The translations under genes and the position numbers were made by a program. This document shows positions 14,540 to 22,064 of a stretch of DNA of 30,082 bases, one piece after another. The stretch's first letter is position 1. Each line of letters begins with the position of its first letter. This stretch comes from CAZXLT01 sp964641545 (lineage in GTDB: Bacteria > Patescibacteriota > Saccharimonadia > Saccharimonadales > AWTP1-31). Under the pieces are notes generated by a model. The model was not told the origin of the DNA. It saw only the letters and a list, made by a program, of their open reading frames with translations, and made no database searches. The DNA lies in NCBI GenBank assembly GCA_964641545.1, contig CAZXLT010000012.1:1-30082 (forward strand), read 5' to 3'.

Positions 14540-15043
14540 TTAACCTTCTTGGCAAATTTGCTGAGAGCCACCAGAAGTTTCTACTGCATATAGTGCCACT
14601 ACTGACCTTGCGGTTGCGTTTGTTCCCGTTGCGTTGTTTCCATCACATTTCAGGAATGATTGCACAACCACTTTAGACACATCTGTGTTTGTTGGCGCCG
14701 GTGAAGGTGCAGAGGAGTTCTTAGAGTAGGTTACGTCTCCCGGAACAGGAGGTACCGCACCTGAGTTGCCAGCCTCAAAAGTACCAAGTTTTGCGTTTGC
14801 CACAACTTTAGTTTGGAAATCTGCGTTATCAGTAGGCAGCTTACCTGCATTGTTATTTACGGCCTCTGAAAATGCGCCCAATATTGCAGCGACATCGTTC
14901 TTACGTTGTGTATTACGACTGTTGCGTTGCAAGGCTGGAACCGCCAAGAACACGATCAAAAGAATTAAACCTGCAATTGCAAGCACGATCAAAACTTCGA
15001 TAATGGTGAAGCCGGATTCTCGTTTTTTTAGTTTGTTTAGCAT
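14540..15043 (-). CDS. pilA: Major type IV pilin
   Basis: The 167-residue prepilin has an 11-residue leader and the signal RESG|FTIIEVLIVLAIAG, with Phe +1 and Glu +5. The body has two C-terminal cysteines (SFLKCDG and QQICQEG), fitting the D-region disulfide of pilins. Having its own promoter and a strong terminator makes it the best candidate for the abundant fibre subunit. The middle is low in charge and rich in Ala, Ser, Pro and Asn, which is common in surface-exposed pilin loops. Naming it pilA is by role. Confidence 0.85.
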   Translation of the reverse strand: MLNKLKKRESGFTIIEVLIVLAIAGLILLIVFLAVPALQRNSRNTQRKNDVAAILGAFSEAVNNNAGKLPTDNADFQTKVVANAKLGTFEAGNSGAVPPVPGDVTYSKNSSAPSPAPTNTDVSKVVVQSFLKCDGNNATGTNATARSVVALYAVETSGGSQQICQEG

Positions 15044-15089
15044 CTGATGTATGCCCCCTACATTGATTTATTTGTTAACAGATAGCCTA

Positions 15090-15118
15090 AATATAAACCG
15101 CTTATGTTTTAAATGCAA
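15090..15118 (-). promoter_or_regulatory. Promoter of the major pilin
   Basis: Minus-strand -35 TTGCAT (15113-15118), 17-base spacer and -10 TATATT (15090-15095). The start is predicted near 15083, giving a 40-base leader. A perfect DnaA-box sequence (TTATCCACA on minus, 15169-15177) lies upstream, though one box alone means little. Confidence 0.6.
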
Positions 15119-15211
15119 GCCCGTTACAAAATCTTTTACTAGGTCAACCGGGGTCACAACAGTTGTTCTGTGGATAAACTGTTTTGTAACAGAGTAGTTA
15201 ATTTCCCCAGG

Positions 15212-16426
15212 CTATTTAATGATAGTTTGGTTGGCCAGGCCGTAGATTGGCAAGAGCACAGCAGCAACGATAGTAAACGCCATTACACCCAAGAGCACCA
15301 TCAGGAACGGTTCTATGATGGTAGAAATGTTCTTAATCTGAGTGTCCACTTCTTTTTCGTAGTAGTCGGCAACTTTACTCATCATGTCTTCAAGGGCGCC
15401 AGACTGTTCGCCAATGCGCAACATACTCGGAACCAAAGGCAAGAAATTAGGGTCTCCGTCGATTGAGTCTGACAGAGCTTTACCTCCTTTGACCCTTTCG
15501 GTTGCATTTTTAAGTGAACGCTCTACGTGAACATTGTTAATTGCCACCCCTGTGATCTGCAACATTTGTATCAGCGGAACACCGCTGCCAATCAACGTGC
15601 CCCCAATTCGAGCAAATCGAGCCATATATACCTTCATAAACAGTGGACCAAGTAGTGGCATACGCATCTTCCCCTTGTCGATTGCTGATTTTCCTCCGAC
15701 GGTGCGCGCCCATTTGGAACCAAATACAGCACCCGCAATTATTAAGAGCAGGACAATCCACCAAAATTTTACTGCAATATTACTAACCCACAGTAATATT
15801 TTTGTTACCAGTGGCAGTGATGCGCCTGGCAGGTCGTCGTAGATTACCTTCACCTGGGGAAGAACTTTTATTAGCATAAAGCCTACGACTACGACCATCA
15901 CACCGATAACTACCGCCGGATAGATCATGGCGCCACGGACTTTGCTTAAAATTTCAGCATCTTTTTCTTGTTGGTCAGCCAGACGTTCCAGTGACTTATC
16001 AAGCGTACCAGAGGTTTCGCCGGCTGCTACCATGCTAACAAAAACCTGATTAAACACATCCGGGTGTCGCCCTAATGCAACCGAAAACGCAGCACCGCCT
16101 TCGACATCTGTAATTATCTGGCTGATAACCATTTTTAGGGTTTTGTTCTGCGTTTGAGATCCAACGTTGCGGAGGCTCTGCACCAGCGGTAAGCCAGCAT
16201 TAATGAGTGTCGACAACTGACGAGAGAATAAGACCTTGTCTTTTGTTTTAACACGATTGAAAAGCTTTTTAAAACCACTGTTACCGACATCCTTTGCTTG
16301 GATGTCAATGGGCGACATACCCTGCTCACGAATCAGCTTAGCGGCTGCTGCCTGTGAATCTGCCTGAACTTCAGACTTTACTTTCTCGCCAGTGCTGGAA
16401 TTGCGTGCCGTATACTCAAAGAGCAT
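15212..16426 (-). CDS. pilC: Type IV pilus inner-membrane platform protein PilC
   Basis: The 404-residue protein has an N-terminal T2SF cytoplasmic domain and a membrane segment near 170-190, then a second T2SF domain near 270-370 and a final C-terminal membrane helix. The typical motifs are SRQLSTLINAGLPLVQSL (about 74-91) and a second repeat around GSGVPLIQML. It anchors PilB and PilT and organises the pilin assembly site. It starts 3 bases after the pilT stop and is the last gene of the pilM-C operon. Confidence 0.95.
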   Translation of the reverse strand: MLFEYTARNSSTGEKVKSEVQADSQAAAAKLIREQGMSPIDIQAKDVGNSGFKKLFNRVKTKDKVLFSRQLSTLINAGLPLVQSLRNVGSQTQNKTLKMVISQIITDVEGGAAFSVALGRHPDVFNQVFVSMVAAGETSGTLDKSLERLADQQEKDAEILSKVRGAMIYPAVVIGVMVVVVGFMLIKVLPQVKVIYDDLPGASLPLVTKILLWVSNIAVKFWWIVLLLIIAGAVFGSKWARTVGGKSAIDKGKMRMPLLGPLFMKVYMARFARIGGTLIGSGVPLIQMLQITGVAINNVHVERSLKNATERVKGGKALSDSIDGDPNFLPLVPSMLRIGEQSGALEDMMSKVADYYEKEVDTQIKNISTIIEPFLMVLLGVMAFTIVAAVLLPIYGLANQTIIK

Positions 16427-16429
16427 TGT

Positions 16430-17494
16430 TTAGCCCCTCATGAGTCTTTCTAGTTCGTCAAGATCAACGGCGTAGTTACGAGCTTCTTCAAAGCTGATTG
16501 TTCCATTGTGAATAAGATTGACCAGCGTGTGGTCCATGGATTGCATGCCGAACTCTGCACCAGTTTGGATGACCGCTTCTAGCTGATGGCTCTTGCCTTC
16601 GCGGATAATGTTTCGTACAGCCGGTGTTGCGATGAGAACTTCGGCAGCCGCAATACGCCCACCACCAATTGCCGGAATAAGACGCTGAGAGCAAATTGCC
16701 ATCAAGATGTTGGCTAGCTGTGAGCGAATTTGCGGCTGTTGGTGCGGAGGGAATACATCAACCATACGATCGATACTCTGAGACGCACTGTTGGTGTGCA
16801 GCGTTGCAAAAACAAGGTGCCCGGTTTCTGCGATCGTAATGGCAGAAGAAATTGTTTCTAGATCACGCATTTCTCCAATTAGTACCACGTCTGGGTCTTC
16901 GCGAAGACTCGAGCGCAGAGCGGCTGAGAATGAATACGTATCGTAGTGAACTTCTCGCTGTACGACAACCGATTTAACTGACTTGTGTGTGTATTCGATT
17001 GGGTCTTCAATGGTAATAATATGCGCAGCCCGTTCGTGATTAATCTTACTTACCAAAGCAGCAAGTGATGTAGACTTACCCGAGCCTGTTGGTCCTGTTA
17101 CAAGAACAAGCCCGCGCGGATAATCTGCAAATTTATTAACGATTGGCGGTAAACCAAGTTGTTCTACGCTCAAGATCTCGGTTGGAATTAAACGCAATGC
17201 AGCTGCTAGGTTACCCCGCTCGTGGAAGGCGTTGACACGAAAACGCCCAAGATCGCCAAAAGCAAAGCTAAAGTCGAATTCTTTATCTTTTAGCAAAATC
17301 TGCTTTTGGTCTTCATCGAGAATTGCAAATACGAGTGCTTCTACTCCCTCTTCATTCAAGGCTTCAGCGCCGTTGACTGGAATTAGAGCTCCATCGATAC
17401 GCAACATTGGAGGTAGACCAACCTGAATATGAAGGTCAGACGCCTTCTTTTTAATAACTTCTTCGAGTAAAATTTCGATTCTTTGTTGCTGCAT
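16430..17494 (-). CDS. pilT: Pilus retraction ATPase PilT
   Basis: The protein is 354 residues from the chosen ATG. An earlier possible start at 17530 overlaps pilB and lacks a matching ribosome-binding site, while AGAAGGG precedes 17494. It has an N-terminal PAS-like domain starting ASDLHIQVG, Walker A GPTGSGKST (134-142), the Asp box IEDPIEY, Walker B DPDVVLIGEMRD and the His box TGHLVFATLHT. The C-terminal block IREGKSHQL, then IQTG, then GMQSMD is diagnostic of PilT rather than PilB. It powers pilus retraction, which underlies twitching and possibly DNA uptake or pulling on a partner cell. Confidence 0.95.
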   Translation of the reverse strand: MQQQRIEILLEEVIKKKASDLHIQVGLPPMLRIDGALIPVNGAEALNEEGVEALVFAILDEDQKQILLKDKEFDFSFAFGDLGRFRVNAFHERGNLAAALRLIPTEILSVEQLGLPPIVNKFADYPRGLVLVTGPTGSGKSTSLAALVSKINHERAAHIITIEDPIEYTHKSVKSVVVQREVHYDTYSFSAALRSSLREDPDVVLIGEMRDLETISSAITIAETGHLVFATLHTNSASQSIDRMVDVFPPHQQPQIRSQLANILMAICSQRLIPAIGGGRIAAAEVLIATPAVRNIIREGKSHQLEAVIQTGAEFGMQSMDHTLVNLIHNGTISFEEARNYAVDLDELERLMRG

Positions 17495-17507
17495 ATCCCA
17501 ACCCTTC

Positions 17508-19313
17508 TTATGCGCTTTCGAGCGCTGCAACCCTATTAACTTCGTTTAATGAGGTCATTCCTGCAAGCGCCTTCAGATAACCATCTTCTCGCATCGTAAC
17601 CATGCCTGCTGCACGTGCAGCATTTTGGATCTCGGTACTGGTTGAGCGTTTGAGGATGAGGCTTTGAATTACTTCATCAATCTCGAACACTTCATACAGA
17701 CCAAGTCTTCCTTTATAGCCACCAGGCGTTTCGGGGTTATCCTTGCCCTTGAATAAAGTATAAGCATTTTGGGTCGCAAGTGGCAAGTTCTCATACCCTA
17801 AATCTTGGGCAGCTTTTACTTGCCCTTCTTTATTCTGCGGCAGCAGTTTCCCAAGTGTTTCTTTAATTGCCAATGTCTCTCCACTATCAGCCTGATACGC
17901 TTCTGGGTCCTTTGTGAGTCTTCGCACTAATCGCTGACCAATAACGGTGTGGACGGTACTTGCGATTAGAAATGGCTCAATACCCATATCAAGCAACCGC
18001 GGTAGAATACCAGCAGCAGAATTGGTGTGTAGCGTACTGAAGACCAAGTGCCCCGTTAAAGCCGCCTGCACTGCTAACTGAGCAGTTTCTTTGTCTCGGA
18101 TCTCCCCAACCATCACGACATCTGGATCTTGACGCAATATGGAGCGGAGACCAGTAGCAAAAGTTAGACCAACTTCAGTATTAACCTGAATCTGGTTGAT
18201 ACCCTCCATTTTGTATTCGACTGGGTCTTCAAGAGTGACGATGTTAATTGTGTCGCTCTTAATTTCCTGCAGGAGCGCGTACATAGACGTAGACTTACCC
18301 GAGCCCGTAGGACCACTGGTGAGAATCATGCCGTTTGGTTGCTCAAGCCCTTTGCGTATGGCCTTGAGCGCGCGACCATGGTAACCCATATCTTCCAGCT
18401 TTAAGCTTGTGCCCGACTTGTCTAGCAAACGAATAACTACCTGCTCTCCCCAGACTACCGGGCTGATCGCAATACGAAGGTCAATTGGCCGGTTGTCGAC
18501 CATAATCGTAAAAGAGCCGTCTTGCGGTATACGATGTTCATCGATTTTCAGATTGGATAAAATTTTTATGCGTGAAATAAGGGGTGCTTCGGTGCTTTTG
18601 GGCAACTTCATGATTTCCCTAAGGACCCCGTCGACTCGGGCACGGATTTTCAGAATCTTTTCTAGCGACTCAATATGGACGTCACTCGCTCGGTTTTTGG
18701 CAGCGTACTCTAGAATAGTGGAAAGCGCTTTGCTAATTGGGGAGTCTTGAACAATGGTCTTGATATTACTATCTGTAGCCCCGCTCTGCTTTTTCCCATC
18801 ACCCTGTGGACCAACAGCCGTGGCTGCTTTTCCTGCCGAGTCCAATTCGGTCATCATAGTGCTATCAAGCCGTTCGCTGTATTGCTTTAATATACGCCGG
18901 ATACCTGCCTCACTCGCAGCGTACACTTTGAGTGGTCGACCAATTTTGTTTGACAGAAAGTCAGCAGCTTGCACATTATCAGCATCCAGCATGGCTACAA
19001 CTAACCGGTGTTGCATTTCGCCTAAGGGCACTGCCATATACCGCTCTGCTATGTCTTGAGGCAACAATGCTAGCACGTCACTGTTGATTGTTGCGCTGCT
19101 TAAATTCACATACGGAACACGAGTAATCTTGGCGGTGGTACGCGTTAGGTCCTCCTCCGTCACACCTCCATCACTTATTAAAAGACTGAGTATGGGTGTT
19201 GATTCGGCGGTTGCTTTTGCGTGCAACTCCTCTAGTCTCTCTGGCGTTAATAGACCTTCAGCTACAAGCTGGTCTTCTACTTGGCGTTGAGTTGCAGTTG
19301 ATAATACGCTCAT
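17508..19313 (-). CDS. pilB: Pilus extension ATPase PilB, zinc cysteines absent
   Basis: The 601-residue protein has an N-terminal MshEN/GspE-N domain (about 1-145, a fold that in some PilB and MshE proteins binds c-di-GMP) and a linker. The ATPase domain has GPTGSGKST (334-342), LEDPVEY (361-367), DPDVVMVGEIRD (396-407) and TGHLVFSTLHTNSA (420-433). Most PilB/GspE proteins carry a tetracysteine zinc motif near the C terminus. Here the region before GYKGRLGLYEVF contains no cysteine (NPETPG where a CxxC would be expected). Otherwise length and order are normal. Confidence 0.94.
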   Translation of the reverse strand: MSVLSTATQRQVEDQLVAEGLLTPERLEELHAKATAESTPILSLLISDGGVTEEDLTRTTAKITRVPYVNLSSATINSDVLALLPQDIAERYMAVPLGEMQHRLVVAMLDADNVQAADFLSNKIGRPLKVYAASEAGIRRILKQYSERLDSTMMTELDSAGKAATAVGPQGDGKKQSGATDSNIKTIVQDSPISKALSTILEYAAKNRASDVHIESLEKILKIRARVDGVLREIMKLPKSTEAPLISRIKILSNLKIDEHRIPQDGSFTIMVDNRPIDLRIAISPVVWGEQVVIRLLDKSGTSLKLEDMGYHGRALKAIRKGLEQPNGMILTSGPTGSGKSTSMYALLQEIKSDTINIVTLEDPVEYKMEGINQIQVNTEVGLTFATGLRSILRQDPDVVMVGEIRDKETAQLAVQAALTGHLVFSTLHTNSAAGILPRLLDMGIEPFLIASTVHTVIGQRLVRRLTKDPEAYQADSGETLAIKETLGKLLPQNKEGQVKAAQDLGYENLPLATQNAYTLFKGKDNPETPGGYKGRLGLYEVFEIDEVIQSLILKRSTSTEIQNAARAAGMVTMREDGYLKALAGMTSLNEVNRVAALESA

Positions 19314-19331
19314 CCTTGGCGCACTTCCCTA

Positions 19332-19586
19332 CTAATTCTTCTTGTCGTTAAATGGTGTTCCGGTTCCTTGGTCACCAATGGTTATGCGTTTTGTTGGATT
19401 GATCGAAGTCTCTTTATTAAAGTATTTGCTATCGGGCAACTTGAATTCTGACGAAATCGCTTCAACGACCTCAGCTTTTTGTTGTTTGTTCTTGGCTGGG
19501 TTAATAAGAAGGTTTGACAGCACTATAGAAAACGTCCCGCTAATGATAGATATGACAACTATAAGTGCGATATCTTTTTGTTTCAT
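19332..19586 (-). CDS. Small 84-residue membrane protein in the pilus operon
   Basis: One membrane segment (about 7-29) is followed by a charged, probably extracytoplasmic tail rich in Lys, Asn and Thr. There are no cysteines and no lipobox. It sits between pilO and pilB and overlaps the pilO stop by 4 bases (ATGA), so it is translated with the alignment complex. Position suggests a role like PilP or an accessory subunit, but there is no sequence support for PilP, and an outer-membrane secretin partner would not be expected in a cell with a single membrane. Confidence 0.7.
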   Translation of the reverse strand: MKQKDIALIVVISIISGTFSIVLSNLLINPAKNKQQKAEVVEAISSEFKLPDSKYFNKETSINPTKRITIGDQGTGTPFNDKKN

Positions 19587-20263
19587 TTTACAAGCTCCTG
19601 CTTTATGCTAAGGCTTTTTTCTGGCTGGAAGTAAGTGTTGGCATCTATTGTAAGTTGCATTGTGTTGTTGTTTCCCGAAAAATCTATGGTCTTTATTTGA
19701 ATTGGACGAATTGAACGCTCAAAAGTAAGCACTAGGTCTTGGATACTGCTGTAAGAGCCTGAAACACTTATAGCAAACGGAATCTCGACAGGCTGTGGTT
19801 TATCAGCACTCGTTTCCTGTCCTCTTGTCGCCTCTTCGTCATTACCAGATATTGAACCTACTTTAAAATTCCTCTCTGTTAAAACTTTTTCAAGACTGGA
19901 TGTGAGTGCTGGAAAGTCATATTTACTGGGCAAAGCGTCTAAAATGATCCGTGCGTTGTCGCCATCTTTATCTCCGTTGCCTGCTGGGTTGCCACCGAGT
20001 ACGTTTTCGCTGGCTCCAACAAATGAGCTATAGGAATTGGCTAGCTTTCTAACCGACTCAACGTTCTCCATGAGCTGATCTCGCGCCTGTTCTTTTTTGT
20101 TGATCACTCTTTCCTGATAGCCCCTTTGTGTCCAAAGCACGCGGGCCGAGACAAGCGAGAAAACCGAAACAAAGGCGGCCCCAGCAACAATGCCAACAAT
20201 CGACGCATTTGTTTTGCTTATCTGGAGTCGTTTTGTAGGTAGCTCTAGCTTATTTAGTTTCAT
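19583..20263 (-). CDS. pilO: Pilus alignment protein PilO
   Basis: The 226-residue protein has a basic cytosolic N terminus, one membrane segment (about 22-45), a coiled region (about 50-80) and a ferredoxin-like beta-alpha domain towards the C terminus, the usual PilO layout. It forms heterodimers with PilN and links the platform to the motor. It overlaps pilN by 4 bases. Sequence identity in this family is low, so the call rests on layout and operon position. Confidence 0.82.
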   Translation of the reverse strand: MKLNKLELPTKRLQISKTNASIVGIVAGAAFVSVFSLVSARVLWTQRGYQERVINKKEQARDQLMENVESVRKLANSYSSFVGASENVLGGNPAGNGDKDGDNARIILDALPSKYDFPALTSSLEKVLTERNFKVGSISGNDEEATRGQETSADKPQPVEIPFAISVSGSYSSIQDLVLTFERSIRPIQIKTIDFSGNNNTMQLTIDANTYFQPEKSLSIKQELVK

Positions 20264-20955
20264 TGATTTCCCTCATCGTTTGTTACCGGTAGGTCTTTGA
20301 ACAAATCAGTTGGCTTTTCGGTATCTGAACGCGTAGAAGTGATCTTAGGCACTGTCATAGTTCCATTGTTGGACGACTCAAAAATCACTGGATCGAATGT
20401 CAGACTTATCTGGTATGTTGCATCCTTTTCAGTCCTACCAAACGAAGCAAGAACAACCTCTGTAAATGGTTTTACTTCTGTTTTTGCGTCGCCGTCTCCA
20501 AACGAATAAGTGGTAAATTTAAGAGTATCAACAAACTTATTCACTGTTCCTAAGTTATCTGTCGTACCACTAAACGAAAGCTTGTAGCCTACATGGTCGA
20601 CGTTGAGCTTGCCGATGTTAACCTGTGCTGGCACGAGCTGCCCAAGATAGTTAAATAATCTAGAATTCACCGGCTTCTTGTCGTGAAGTCCTGGCAAACT
20701 ATTGAGTTGGTTTTGTACAGTAAGTACTTTGTTAAGATCCTTTGTGTTCTTTAGTTGAGTTGAGTAGTTTTCGATATCGCCATTCAGATTGCCCATGTGC
20801 GTTTTTTGGAATACGTTCACGGTCAGGAATAGCAATACGAAAATGCCTGCTGCACTTGCTGAAACAAGTGCGCATACGACAATAATGGTACGTTTTTGGT
20901 TCTTAGCTTTTATGTAATCAAGTTTGACGTCTGGTAAAAGATTAAACTGAATCAT
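20260..20955 (-). CDS. pilN: Pilus alignment protein PilN
   Basis: The 231-residue protein begins MIQFNLLPDVKLDYIKAK, the short cytosolic INLLP-type motif that binds the groove of PilM. A membrane segment (about 24-48), a coiled coil (about 50-85) and an extracytoplasmic alpha-beta domain follow, with a low-complexity C-terminal tail. It starts 1 base after the pilM stop (TAGTATG). Confidence 0.88.
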   Translation of the reverse strand: MIQFNLLPDVKLDYIKAKNQKRTIIVVCALVSASAAGIFVLLFLTVNVFQKTHMGNLNGDIENYSTQLKNTKDLNKVLTVQNQLNSLPGLHDKKPVNSRLFNYLGQLVPAQVNIGKLNVDHVGYKLSFSGTTDNLGTVNKFVDTLKFTTYSFGDGDAKTEVKPFTEVVLASFGRTEKDATYQISLTFDPVIFESSNNGTMTVPKITSTRSDTEKPTDLFKDLPVTNDEGNQ

Positions 20956-20956
20956 A

Positions 20957-21997
20957 CTACTCGTCCCTCTCCGCTAGACCAGCTGCAACACCGAATGTAC
21001 TTGATGCAGCAAGAAGTTCGTTTTGACGATCAGAAGGAAACGATACATTGCGCCAGGCATTTCCAATCTCTACACTAATGCCAAACTTGTTTGCGACATA
21101 CAAAGGAAATTCTGGTAACGACGATGCGCCACCAGTTAAGATAATTCGGTCTACTTTCGCTTCTGGGTAGCGTGATTGGAAAAACTTTATTGATTTGTCC
21201 AACTCACCAACAAGGATGTCTATGGTGCTAATAATTGCGTTGTAAATCTGCCCTTCCAATTTATCCTTGGCAAGACCAAACTTATCAACAAATTGCTGAG
21301 CCTGCTTGTCATCAATATTCAGGTTTTGGCTGGCAGCGCGTAAAATCGCTTCGTAACCAGTTGGGACAGAGCGGGCTAACCGAGCAGCGCCACCCATGCT
21401 GACCACAATATCCGTGGATTTGCTGCCTACGTCTACAACCATCTGCGGAGTAGCTGCATCTGCAGGGACAACCGCTCGTGCAAGTGCCATATAGTCGGGC
21501 TCGAACGCGATCACATTAAGCCCGATTGACTCTAGTAAATCAAGTCGCGCCTCTATAAACTCGTTGGTTACGCTGGTCAGCAAAACCTCGACTTTGTTTT
21601 TATCTTTTGGCGAGTCCCCAAGGACTGCCCAGTCGACTTTTGAGTCGGCGATTGGAGTTGGTATAAGTGAGTCAGCTTGGTACTCAATTGTCTTATTGAT
21701 CTCGCCAGCGCTAAGTTTGTCTATGTCGACAACAGTAGTAAAAACTTTCTGACTTGGTAATCCAACTGCCACATTTCGGGTCGTAACCTTAGCCTGACCC
21801 AATAGGTCTCGGACATACTGCATAAGCTTCTGTTGATCTGCTTTTGCATCGCTCAGCGCAATCTTGCTATCTACGGGAATGTACGCATACTTAACGAGTG
21901 CTTTAACCTGTCCTGAACCATGCAACTCAACTAGCCTAATGGCTGTGGTGCCGATATCCAGTCCGAAAAATTCTGATACCCCACTCAGTACGCTCAT
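20957..21997 (-). CDS. pilM: Actin-like pilus assembly protein PilM
   Basis: The 346-residue protein is of the FtsA/actin-like ATPase fold. FFGLDIGTTAIRLVEL near the N terminus is phosphate motif 1, VVDVGSKSTDIVV near 188-200 is phosphate 2, and ILTGGASSLPEF near 285-296 is the adenosine motif. PilM is a cytosolic ring component that couples PilN and PilO to the motor ATPases. It is the first gene of the pilM-N-O-(84 aa)-B-T-C operon. The promoter at 22008-22016 predicts a leader of only about 4 bases. Confidence 0.94.
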   Translation of the reverse strand: MSVLSGVSEFFGLDIGTTAIRLVELHGSGQVKALVKYAYIPVDSKIALSDAKADQQKLMQYVRDLLGQAKVTTRNVAVGLPSQKVFTTVVDIDKLSAGEINKTIEYQADSLIPTPIADSKVDWAVLGDSPKDKNKVEVLLTSVTNEFIEARLDLLESIGLNVIAFEPDYMALARAVVPADAATPQMVVDVGSKSTDIVVSMGGAARLARSVPTGYEAILRAASQNLNIDDKQAQQFVDKFGLAKDKLEGQIYNAIISTIDILVGELDKSIKFFQSRYPEAKVDRIILTGGASSLPEFPLYVANKFGISVEIGNAWRNVSFPSDRQNELLAASSTFGVAAGLAERDE

Positions 21998-22007
21998 AGT
22001 TAGCTCG

Positions 22008-22016
22008 ATTATAGCA
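22008..22016 (-). promoter_or_regulatory. Extended -10 promoter of the pilM operon
   Basis: Minus-strand TGCTATAAT (22008-22016) sits within TTGCTTATGCTATA, shared with the minor pilin operon promoter. The start is predicted near 22001, 4 bases before the pilM ATG. Confidence 0.55.
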
Positions 22017-22064
22017 TAAGCAATTCCGCTGCAACAGATTATTTAATGGTTTTTTGCACTTCTT

